Origin: Lithodes maja
Lineage: Eukaryota > Arthropoda > Malacostraca > Decapoda > Lithodidae
NCBI GenBank assembly: GCA_037953745.1
Contig: JBAKBP010007904.1
Location: forward strand, 31,641-95,640
Reading direction: 5' to 3'
DNA: 64,000 nt
Numbering within the stretch: the first letter of the stretch is position 1; the number at the start of each line of letters is the position of its first letter. Under the pieces are notes generated by a model, which was not told the DNA's origin, did not search any database, and saw only the letters and a program-made list of their open reading frames with translations. Below, piece by piece: positions 47,094 to 57,180 of this stretch. The translations under genes and the position numbers were made by a program.

Positions 47094-48807
47094 TGTTACG
47101 ATCCAGGTTCTCAAAGACACAGGGCTCTTCAACATTGGACTAGATAATGGCAAAATGCAACAACGGTAACACTAGATCCAACCCATGCCTTAAACACTGG
47201 AAAACAAAACACCATTACCGCCCTGAGTCGTGCCTGGACAACGAGGTATCCTATGACTCGGTAACTGGTGCACACACACTAGGCTGACGCTCGATGAAAC
47301 AGCCTATTCTCAAACAGTAAAAGATTACTCGATTAGGTTACACAAAGAAAAGATAGTTAACGTGATTAATTAACGTTACGGTAGATACTCAAATAACTGG
47401 CACTCCTGTATTAAAGAAAGTGCAATGCTAGTCCTGCAACATCAACTGGAAACTTCTGAAATAAGTCTGATGCTGGGAAGATGTTCGTAAAGAATCTTGA
47501 ACAATTATAATGCAGAATACGGGTCACAATAAATACTAGGACATATAGTAATAATAGGCAGGCGAATAATAAAGACTGCGCAAAGGTAGTAATGCTCGAC
47601 AACTAAAGAAATGCTTCGTGACACAACGCAACAGCCTACTAGGGTTGTGCAACTCAACAACAACCTCGGCTCAAAAGTGCAGTGAATAATAATGCTGCAT
47701 ACATATAATAATGGGGCTTATCTCTAACCAGTGTCTGCTCAGTTAATAAAGTCTAGCTGGGGTATCAAGGCAGGGCAACAATGGGCAAGCATGCGGCTCG
47801 TAGCCTAACGTTGTCCGAAGGTGGTATAATGAAGATTACGTTATATGACGGGGATGCTCTCTTGATAAATCTAGGTCTCTAGTACCTAGTTCTATCCTGG
47901 CGATCCCTCAGAAGTCAACACAAAGAGGCAGCACTATGTTGTGAGGGATAGGCTATGGCCCTCTCACACCACAGCGCTGTGCTCGCAAAGTAAACCCACC
48001 CGAAGACAACCTAGGCTCCCACAGTACCTGTCGATGTCGTGCAGGGCGTAGCTAACACTGCACACATCGGAGACAACGACACAGTAACCTTACCCCCAGT
48101 CTAGCTTTAGATAACCAAGCAGAATCACTCAACACCTTGCCAGGGAGACATATACCGGTCTACAACCTTCCCGAGAGAGGACACATATGGAAAAGTCCGT
48201 CTCTCCAAACCTCAATAAAGCCTAATACCTCCTTAACCTAATACATGGAAATCTCTGAGAGCTTCGCGTACAATACGACTGGTCGACGGTGAACGTCTAT
48301 GCTGAAACCAGAAGGGATGTTGAGTTTAATAAAGATTAGAGAATGAGAAAGGAGAAGTCGAGAGAGAGAAATAGTATGCAAAGTGGCGAGTATGGGGGAC
48401 AGAATTGCAAAGGATGTAGGCGATACGCGTGTCAGGCAAGCTCTGAGCTGGTAAAGAACACGAGGCCGCGATGGGAAGGGACTAGTTGACCACCCGGCCA
48501 CCAACGCCGTCAGCGCCCAAGCGAGCCGCGTCATAGCTCACCCCGCTGCCAGGTGTACTCCCTCACCCTCTCTCGCTCGCCTCCCACACAAGCAACATTT
48601 ATATTATAGCGAATATAAAATATAAGGCGAGGTCACAGACCAAAACAAAGACCATTTCTAGACTGTCTGTGGCAACACAACACTAATTACATAAAGCAGA
48701 TCATTCTAGGACAACTGTAGCCCATCCCCCCATCCCCTCATCCTGGCGAGCGCTAGCGAGCTGCAATGCCCCACGCAACCATTCTGCTAACTCCGGGAGG
48801 CGTCACA
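47094..48807 (-). repeat. Central LTR shared by elements D (5') and E (3'), 1714 bp
   Basis: Termini as in the other family 2 LTRs. It carries about four private changes. It is bordered by the primer binding site of D on the left and the polypurine tract of E on the right. No target-site duplication adjoins it, so it did not arrive as a separate insertion. Confidence 0.92.
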
Positions 48808-48826
48808 CCCCCCCCAAGATATGGGA

Positions 48827-49306
48827 CACTCAACCATGAGCCCATATCTGAACAGGCAGAATGTCGCTAGAATCTGCCACTCCTAACCACTCTGCCACTC
48901 ATGGAATGCAAGCTCAGTCTCCTCAAAAAAATACAACAACATTTATATATAAAAACAAATCTTATCACCCTTCCCAAATATAATACATTAATTCATAACA
49001 TTGTGCTCCCAGAGCAAGCTTTAAGAAGCACAGCCTACTGAGGGAAAATCATCTGCACTCAGTACTCAGCTACAATATTATCTTAAAATTAATTATAAAA
49101 AAAAAAGTTTTTATTTAATTTTTCATATTTTATTTTAATGTTGTTTTTGGCGGCTACTATAGATGTAGCCTAATTTTCTTCTAATCAAAGCCAACAACTC
49201 CTGCCCTGCGACCCTACGCTGATGCTACACACGCGAGCCAACAAGCACCAGCGCAAAAATACACCGCGAGCCAAGACAGGAGGCTATACCAACATACTGT
49301 GGTAGC
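48827..49306. other. Non-coding stretch between RNase H and LTR (element E)
   Basis: Counterpart of 41335-41814. AT-rich, with no envelope-like frame. Confidence 0.6.
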
Positions 49307-50551
49307 CTACCCCGGATCCTCCACCCGCGACAAACAGTCCGCAATCACATTCTCACAACCGGCAATATGGCGAATGTCTAAGTTGTACTCTTGCAACATG
49401 AGCGACCATCTGGTCAGCCTCATATTCCGGTTGTGGAATTGATTGAGGAATTTAAGCGGGTGGTGGTCGGTATACACTACCACGACTGGCCCATAGGCAG
49501 GAACATAGACCTCAAAGTGTCTGAGCGCTAACACGATTGCCAGCAGTTCCTTTTCAACAACCGAATAGTTTTTCTGTGCTGAATTAAATTTCTTTGAAAA
49601 GAAACTGACTGGACGCTCAAGACCTTCCTCGTCTGTCTGCAAAAGTACGGCACCAGCCCCTACTCCGCTGGCATCAGTCGCCAACTGAAATGGTCGTTCA
49701 AAGTCCGGGGCCCTGAGGATAGGGTGAGTGCATAAAAGGTGTTTAACTACTCGAAACGCCTGCTCACACTCAGGTGCCCAGTGGAACTTTTTATCTTTAG
49801 CTAGTAGATCTGTCAAAGGAGCTAACACAGTAGAATAGCCTCTTATAAAGCGGCGGTAATACCCAATCATGCCCAAAAATCTCATGATCTGCCGCTTGGT
49901 GGTCGGCCTGGGGAACAAGTCGATTGCCTGTATCTTCTGTTGGGGCGGGCTCACCTGCCCTAACCCAACCACAAACCCCAGATACTGCACCGTGGCTTGC
50001 ACAAAGTCACACTTGCCCAGATTAACCACCAAGCCTGCTTTACTAAGTTGACTAAATAAGGCTTCTATGTGCTCACAGTGACTTTGGAAATCGTTGTCAT
50101 AAATGATCACGTCATCAAGGTAGACAGTACAGTTTGGGATGTCTGCTACGATGTCGTTCATTAAGCTCTGGAAAGTGGCCGGTGCATTTTTCAGACCATA
50201 TGGCATCACGTTGCAACGGTAAGTACTGCCATCCACCACAAACCCGCACACCTCTTTAGCCCGCTCAGACAGTGGTACTTGCCAGTAGCCTTTGACGAGG
50301 TCTACCTTGGTCAAGTACCTTGCTTTCCCGATCTTATCCACACTGTCATCCACCCGGGGAAGAGGATATGCGTTGGTCGGGGTCAACCCGTTCAACCGCC
50401 TAAAGTCAATGCAGAACCGAACTTTTCCATCAGGTTTGGGCTGCAGAGTGACAGGAGAAGTCCACCGTACTGCCCCCTTCTCGATCAAGCCTCTCGCCAG
50501 CATATACTCCAGCTCATCCCTGAGCGCTGGGAGTTTAATGGGTGGCACCCG
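49307..50551 (-). pseudogene. pol: Reverse transcriptase and RNase H (element E), after one stop codon
   Basis: Same frame as the upstream pol frame, separated only by a TAA at 50552-50554 where D and family 1 have a Tyr codon (TAT in D). Residues are counted from 50548: the reverse-transcriptase Asp of KVDLVKGYWQ is D83, YLDD is 143-146, and RNase H carries TDASG (291-295), EKELLA (332-337), TDHHPL (360-365) and D404. All catalytic residues are present, so only the single stop disables this part. Confidence 0.9.
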
Positions 50552-53215
50552 TTAAGGTATCGACTTGAAGCGGGGGTGCTCTCCTACATCGACGTCATGC
50601 ACCGCTTGAGTAGTGAGGCCTGGGTGCTCAGCAAATACAGTGGGGTATGAATCGAACAGGTGCTGCACTGCCACCTGCTGTTCCTCCGGAAGGTGCGCCA
50701 GAGCATCATGCGCACATTGGCTCGAATTCCCCGCCCACTGATCAGCCGAGACATGACAATCCCAGTTATCATCCACCTGATCATTGCTGCTCCCCTCTCC
50801 TTCTCCACCATGACCGCAGCAGGTCAACACAGGGACAGCTAGTGACTCAGGTGGGCGCCTCACATACTCCTTCAACAAATTAATGTGGCATAGTTGGTTA
50901 CGCTTCTTCCGGTCTGGAGTGGCAACGAGGTAATCTAGATCGGAGATCTTTGACACCACCCGATAAGGCCCAGCGTACTTGGCAGCCAGAGGATGACCTG
51001 CCAAAGGCAACAGGACCAACACCTCTTGACCTACCTGAAACTCCCGGAGTTTCGCCTTAGTATCGTACCTGTCCTTCATACGGGCCTGCGAACTCACCAA
51101 ATTACGCCCGGCCAGCTCCAGACTTCTAAGCATTCTCTCTCTGCTCTCGAGGACGTATCTCAACATAGAACATGGCTTAGCGGTACCCTCCCAAATCTCC
51201 TTCACCATGTGGAGAGGGCCCCTCACCTGATGCCCGAAAACAAGCTCATTCGGACTGAAACCGAGACTCTCTCCAGGTACTTCTCTTGCCGCGAACAAAA
51301 CATACGGCAGACCAAGGTCCCAATCCTTTCCGTTCTCTGCGCAATAACATCGAAGCATGCTTTTCAGCGTGGCGTGCCACCTCTCCAACACCCCTTGACT
51401 CTCCGGGTGATACGCAGAAGAGACGACAGTGCTGATGCCATGCTGAATCATAGTTTGTTTGAACAGATTAGAGGTAAAATTAGAACCTTGGTCCGATTGC
51501 ACCTCTTGCGGGTAACCATACCGCGAGCAATACAAGAGCAGGTTCCGGACAACAGTTTTCGCCGTGCCATTTCTCATTGGATATGCATCAGGATAACGAG
51601 TGGCCACATCCATGATAGTTAATAGAAATTTATTACCGGCACTAGTAGGGGTTAGGTGTCTGACCATATTAATGATGACCTTACTGAAGGGCGGTCCACT
51701 GACAGGAATGGGGTGCAACGGGGCTCTCGGAATTGTTTGGTTAGGTTTTCCAACCCTCTGGCATGTATGACACCTTGCTATCCAGGTTACCACCTGCCCC
51801 TTCAACCCCGGCCACCAAAACAATTTTTCTAAAGCCGCCACCGTTTTTCTCACCCCTAGATGTCCTGCCAGTGGTATGTCATGCGCCAACCTCAATAGGC
51901 TATCCCTGGACTCCCGTGGCACCACCAACTGGTCCACTACTCCGGACCCCTCTTGCCAACTACGTTTAGGGTCTTGAAAACGCCTATAGAGGATGTCTTC
52001 TAAATAAAAAAAATCTCCTGGCTGTGCATCGCCGTCCTCGTCGAGCTCTACAGCTCCATTAGCACACGTTTGGAGCTCAGGGTCCTCTAGTTGCAACCGA
52101 CGTATATCTGAGGGTGCCAAGCGATCTAACTGCTCCCGGAGCAATGCATGACCTTCCCCGATACTGGGCTGCTCCCTCTGTCTCCCTCGATGTACATAAC
52201 GTTGCTGTCGTGGAGACTTGTCATGCCCAGCCTCGTCACTCTCGATGACAGGCCCAGGGGCTACTCCAGAATTAAGTAATGGTGCTAATACTGAATCACC
52301 CAGGAGAGCCGCCGAGTCAAAACTCTTAAAACCAACTCCAGCTTTAGCCTCCTCCTGTTGATCGTTCCTCCGCTGGTCTGAAGACGGAGGACTAGGCTGT
52401 GACACTTTAGCTGCCCGAGCTCGGGTGACAACACACGCCATGGGTTGTGTCTGGCACCGCTCGACCCACTCTTGCTCTTCCCTACTCACGTCGGCCGGCC
52501 TCTCGGCAACGACTAAGGGTAGAACCTCAGAAGCGGGCATTGCAAAGTCGTTGCCAAGAAGAAGGTCGACGCCCTCCACTGGCAGTTTCTCCACAATCCC
52601 GACATCCAATTCACGTGCCACCCCATCCACCTCCAACTCCAACCGCACCAGCGGGTATGACCGAGTTGCATTAATACCCTGCACCACCACCACCCGAGCC
52701 GCGTTTATAGGGTAGCCAGTCAAGTTTTTCATCAGAGTCTGGGAAGCACCTGTATCACGCAAGACCTCTACTCCATGCTTGCGCCCCGCCCACATCACGC
52801 AACCCCGCCCTCTATGGTCGCAAAAAACATCCTGAGCAGGGTTCGAGCCTCCCAGGTGCTTCTGCATTGGCTGTGCCTCAGCCTCTGACGAACTGCCCCG
52901 GGCAAACTCAGATGACTTCGGAGACACACCAATGTTGCAGGCCAAAGACACAGCTGCTGTAGGTGGTTTGCTAGGACAGACTCTTGCAAAGTGCCCCTTT
53001 TTATGACAATGATAACACTCCAACTCCCCTTTGGGCTTCCCTTGGTACTGGGAAGGGCCCGGCCCCTTCTTAAATGGGGCGGTGCTAGTCTTGTGGTCAG
53101 TCTTGGTATCATGGCTCTTGTACTTGTTTGCATAAGGTATATCACTAATTCGGGGGGGGTGGGGCGTCACGCCCCTTGTTACCTGCCTCACTACGCTGGG
53201 CAGACCCGCACCCAC
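50552..53215 (-). pseudogene. pol: Zinc knuckle, protease, integrase, GPY (element E), ends at premature TAA
   Basis: Residues are counted from 53215. CCHC knuckle C67-C80; retropepsin DTGA 154-157; integrase zinc finger H445, H452, C482, C485. The core has N516 in place of the first catalytic Asp, then D575 and E611 (correct 35-residue spacing). GPY is at 749-751. The frame overlaps gag by about 70 bases, and entering it requires a +1 shift at the eight-C run where gag ends. It stops at a TAA just before reverse transcriptase. Order is protease, integrase, reverse transcriptase. Confidence 0.9.
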
Positions 53216-54371
53216 GAATTAGTGATAGCCGGAGGTCAGCCATCTCAGCTGCCTCCTGTAGAGTTTTTGGTTGCTTTTCTTTAAGGTTTAACGTCAGGTC
53301 GCCGCCCGTGCATTTGAAAAACTGCTCTAAAAGCACCAACTGTTTAATGTCGTCAAACGTAGTAGCTTTCTCCGACCTCAGCCAATTCCTAAAAGCATCG
53401 GACAGCTCCCGGGCATACTCCAAAAAGGTGCTCTCCCGACCCTTGGTAACACCCCGGAACTTCAACCTGTACGTCTCTGGTTGTAGTTCGTATGCTCTCA
53501 GGACAGCCTCCTTGAGTTCCTCATAGATAATACAAGACTCTATAGGCAACGCATCGTAGGCTTTAAGACCCTTGCCTATTAATCTAGAGGATACAAGTGC
53601 TGCCCATTTATTCTCTGGCCACTGGTGTTCCTGGCACTTCTTCTCAAAGCGTGTGAAAAACTCTGTTACACCACTCTCATCAAACACCGGAACCAGTTTC
53701 AATAAGTGCGAGAGAGATTGATCATGAGCACGGTTACCAGCCCCAAGTCGCTGTCCCGTTGTCTCTACTCGCGACTTCTCTACGTCCCTGTCGGCACAGT
53801 ACCTAGTCGACTCAGCTTGGATTTTTGCTAGCTCTATTTGCTGCTCACCTGCCCTGATAGCCTTTCTCTCTTCGATCTTAGCTAATTCGAGCTGAAGCAA
53901 TAATTCTGGAGATAACCCTTGAGGAGGTGAAGGTGCTACAATGTTTGAAATTACCGGTGGTCCCCCCAGGGGCAACCCACCCTGCCAGTCACCACCCAAC
54001 TGCGGAAGCGTACCCGGGGTCGGCAAACTACTGGGATGGCTGGGAGTCGAGTGTAGGGGAAGCATGGCCGAAGGGTTCTGAGCACTCAACCCATCTCGCT
54101 CACCAGTCACCCTGCCCAGTACACACGTTATCAAGTTATCCTTGGTCACGCTGCTAGTAACCGCATGACCGATAGCTGTGGCCAGGCATTGAAGACCGTA
54201 CCGATCCATACCCTCCAACCGCTCGGCAGTAACAGGCCATTGCAAAAATATCCTAGCATCCTCCTTACAGTTCACCCGATTAACCCTTTCATCATGCTGC
54301 TGTTCCTCAGTTTCGACATTACGTACTGTGGCTCCATTCTCCTCTGACCCGGTATAAGACATGATGCTCAC
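53145..54371 (-). CDS. gag: Gag (element E), 408 aa
   Basis: Full-length gag from the ATG at 54371, about 200 bases inside the primer binding site. Features are as in D: acidic start, helical module, Pro-rich region, coiled Glu-rich segment, capsid and SCAN-like end. The stop TAG directly follows the codons PPPPN encoded by the C-run, in frame 0 relative to a pol frame one base ahead. Confidence 0.9.
   Translation of the reverse strand: MSIMSYTGSEENGATVRNVETEEQQHDERVNRVNCKEDARIFLQWPVTAERLEGMDRYGLQCLATAIGHAVTSSVTKDNLITCVLGRVTGERDGLSAQNPSAMLPLHSTPSHPSSLPTPGTLPQLGGDWQGGLPLGGPPVISNIVAPSPPQGLSPELLLQLELAKIEERKAIRAGEQQIELAKIQAESTRYCADRDVEKSRVETTGQRLGAGNRAHDQSLSHLLKLVPVFDESGVTEFFTRFEKKCQEHQWPENKWAALVSSRLIGKGLKAYDALPIESCIIYEELKEAVLRAYELQPETYRLKFRGVTKGRESTFLEYARELSDAFRNWLRSEKATTFDDIKQLVLLEQFFKCTGGDLTLNLKEKQPKTLQEAAEMADLRLSLIRGCGSAQRSEAGNKGRDAPPPPN
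53148..53160 (-). promoter_or_regulatory. Possible +1 frameshift site between gag and pol (element E)
   Basis: On the minus strand an eight-C run is followed by GAATTAG; the gag stop is the TAG. Pol is in the +1 frame. D has the same run length at 45660-45668. Family 1 has no such run and fuses gag and protease in one frame. It could be a programmed shift site or a shared one-base expansion. Confidence 0.45.
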
Positions 54372-54583
54372 AAAAATTTCTCACCACAATATTCAGAAAA
54401 GAAGTACCCCAAACTCTTATGTAGCACTATTCACTTGCCAAAAATGTCTGAAGACTCTCAAGTGCTATACTACTTTGCCAAAAAAAAAATTAACGTGCCC
54501 ACTATATTCCTCAATAAAACAAATGACCACAACAATCCTGCAATTATCTCTTAGTTCACAAGATCCTGAGCTAGGTCGCCATT

Positions 54584-56289
54584 TGTTACGATCCAGGTTC
54601 TCAAAGACACAGGGCTCTTCAACATTGGACTAGATAATGGCAAAATGCAACAACGGTAACACTAGATCCAACCCCTGCCTTAAACACTGGAAAACAAAAC
54701 ACCATTACCGCCCTGAGTCGTGCCTGGACAACGAGGTATCCTATGACTTGGTAACTGGTGCACACACACTAGGCTGATGCTCGATGAAACAGCCTATTCT
54801 CAAACAGTAAAAGATTACTCGATTAGGTTACACAAAGAAAAGATAGTTAACGTGATTAATTAACGTTACGGTAGATACTCAAATAACTGGCACTCCTGTA
54901 TTAAAGAAAGTGCAATGCTAGTCCTGCAACATCAACTGGAAACTTCTGAAATAAGTCTGATGCTGGGAAGATGTTCGTAAAGAATCTTGAACAATTATAA
55001 TGCAGAATACGGGTCACAATAAATACTAGGACATATAGTAATAATAGGCAGGCGAATAATAAAGACTGCGCAAAGGTAGTAATGCTCGACAACTAAAGAA
55101 ATGCTTCGTGACACAACGCAACAGCCTACTAGGGTTGTGCAACTCAACAACAACCTCGGCTCAAAAGTGCAGTGAATAATAATGCTGCATACATATAATA
55201 ATGGGGCTTATCTCTAACCAGTGTCTGCTCAGTTAATAAAGTCTAGCTGGGGTATCAAGGCAGGGCAACAATGGGCGAGCATGCGGCTCGTAGCCTAACG
55301 TTGTCCGAAGGTGGTATAATGAAGATTACGTTATATGACGGGGATGCTCTCTTGATAAATCTAGGTCTCTAGTACCTAGTTCTATCCTGGCGATCCCTCA
55401 GAAGTCAACACAAAGAGGCAGCACTATGTTGTGAGGGATAGGCTATGGCCCTCTCACACCACAGCGCTGTGCTCGCAAAGTAAACCCACCCGAAGACAAC
55501 TTAGGCTCCCACAGTACCTGTCGATGTCGTGCAGGGCTTAGCTAACACTGCACACATCGGAGACAACGACACAGTAACCTTACCCCCAGTCTAGCTTTAG
55601 ATAACCAAGCAGAATCACTCAACACCTTGCCAGGGAGACATATACCGGTCTACAACCTTCCCGAGAGAGGACACATACGGAAAAGTCCGTCTCTCCAAAC
55701 CTCAATAAAGCCTAATACCTCCTTAACCTAATACATGGAAATCTCTGAGAGCTTCGCGTACAATACGACTGGTCGACGGTGAACGTCTATGCTGAAACCA
55801 GAAGGGATGTTGAGTTTAATAAAGATTAGAGAATGAGAAAGGAGAAGTCGAGAGAGAGAAATAGTATGCAAAGTGGCGAGTATGGGGGACAGAATTGCAA
55901 AGGATGTAGGCGATACGCGTGTCAGGCAAGCTCTGAGCTGGTAAAGAACACGAGGCCGCGATGGGAAGGGACTAGTTGACCACCCGGCCGCCAACGCTGT
56001 CAGCGCCCAAGCGAGCTGCGTCATAGCTCACCCCGCTGCCAGGTGTACTCCCTCACCCTCTCTCGCTCGCCTCCCACACAAGCAACATTTATATTATAGC
56101 GAATATAAAATATAAGGCGCGGTCACAGACCAAAACAAAGACCATTTCTAGACTGTCTGTGGCAACACGACACTAATTACATAAAGCAGATCATTCTAGG
56201 ACAACTGTAACCCATCCCCCCATCCTGGCGAGCGCTAGCGAGCTGCAATGCCCCACGCAACCATTCTGCTAACGCCGGGAGGCGTCACA
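54584..56289 (-). repeat. 5' LTR of element E (1706 bp)
   Basis: Plus-strand termini TGTTACGA and CGTCACA. By eye about eleven private substitutions plus an 8-bp deletion near 56224, making it the most diverged of the three family 2 LTRs. Confidence 0.92.
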
Positions 56290-56293
56290 CTTG
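56290..56293. repeat. Target-site duplication CTTG, right copy
   Basis: CTTG immediately follows the last LTR base (56289) and matches 39595-39598. Confidence 0.85.
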
Positions 56294-56664
56294 CAGTTAC
56301 ATATCATGCTTCTGCAACCATCTGGTTTGCACCCACATGCTACCATATTCAGCAAAGTGTCGGGTGCAACAGCAATGTCTGTCTCTACAGGTGCAAGAGT
56401 TCCCTCCTGAAATCTCCAGCCCCATTCTGTTGGAGGTAAATAGTTACCCATCCATTCTTGAACTGTAAGATAGGTGCGGTATGAATGTTGCTTGGCTGCA
56501 GCACTAGTTGGAGGCAGACTTTCTAGCTGAAAGGATGAATTCAGAGAACTGCGACCAATTGCCCGTTTGTATGCGATGTGACGGTAGTCATCAAGAGATT
56601 CAAAACTGCTGGCCCCATAAAGCTTAAACACCAGCTTCCCCACTGCAGCAAAATGCACAAACAT
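56290..56664 (-). pseudogene. N-proximal part of CXC-type protein (split by family 2 retroelement)
   Basis: The minus-strand frame begins at an ATG at 56664, though a CAG just upstream might equally be a splice acceptor. It encodes LPPTSAAAKQHSYRTY and QEWMGN-like motifs, then an EWGW segment, and enters a cysteine cluster (CGCKPDGCRS then CNCK) where the LTR cuts in. After the 4-bp duplication the cysteine pattern resumes at 39598. The frame seen past 56290 into the LTR is not real. The function of the family is unknown to me; the CXC cluster suggests metal or DNA binding. Confidence 0.65.
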
Positions 56665-57176
56665 AGATCTTCAGGGCTGCCAATAAGATTCCTTTAACAT
56701 TAATGACCTTATCTTTTCAGTTATAATACCAATATGATTAGTTATGATTAACTTGCTCTAAACATAAGGGCTAATAATAATTATTAGGACGCTTGAAAAC
56801 ACTAAAAACAAGAATTACAAAATTATACAATAAATACATTAATGTTGGTATGCCAGGAGATCCAAGCAAACTGGATACATAGCCTTCTTCAGAGAGAGAG
56901 AGGGAGAGAGAGAGAGAAAGTTCACAAATAGTTAAGTACTGCATTATAATATTGTAATGCATACTGTATCCATATTGCAATTAAATATTACACTGCCAAA
57001 TCAATAATTTAATATACTGTCCAGTTGTCATTTACCATAACATAGACATTTGACCTTTCTCCACACAATCATGACTTACTGTATACGAGGTTGAGATACC
57101 GAGCTGGCACTTGACATGTTAACTAATATTGTAGGTATACCCTTCGAAATGTTGTATACCACGTTTTGAGGTAAAA
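56665..57176. other. AT-rich spacer with (GA)n
   Basis: A GA-rich run lies at about 56891-56930. Otherwise no gene or repeat recognised. It could include upstream intron of the CXC-type gene. Confidence 0.45.
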
Positions 57177-57180
57177 ACTA
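57177..57180. repeat. Target-site duplication ACTA, left copy
   Basis: ACTA precedes TGTTACGA at 57181 and is repeated at 59036-59039 after the LTR end. Confidence 0.85.

Larger units (their letters stand above)
39599..56289 (-). mobile_element. Family 2 Gmr1-like LTR retrotransposon, tandem dimer (elements D and E)
   Basis: One 16.7-kb block: LTR (39599-41315), internal D (41316-47093), LTR (47094-48807), internal E (48808-54583), LTR (54584-56289). A single 4-bp duplication CTTG flanks the whole block, so it occupies one insertion site. Both internal parts read on the minus strand, are within 2 bp of the same length and differ by few changes. E is nearly intact; D has several breaks. Related to but clearly distinct from family 1. 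Confidence 0.92.

Noticed and set aside
1..56289. Endogenous retrovirus with envelope gene
   Set aside because: RNase H is followed directly by a short non-coding stretch, polypurine tract and LTR in every copy; no envelope-like frame exists.
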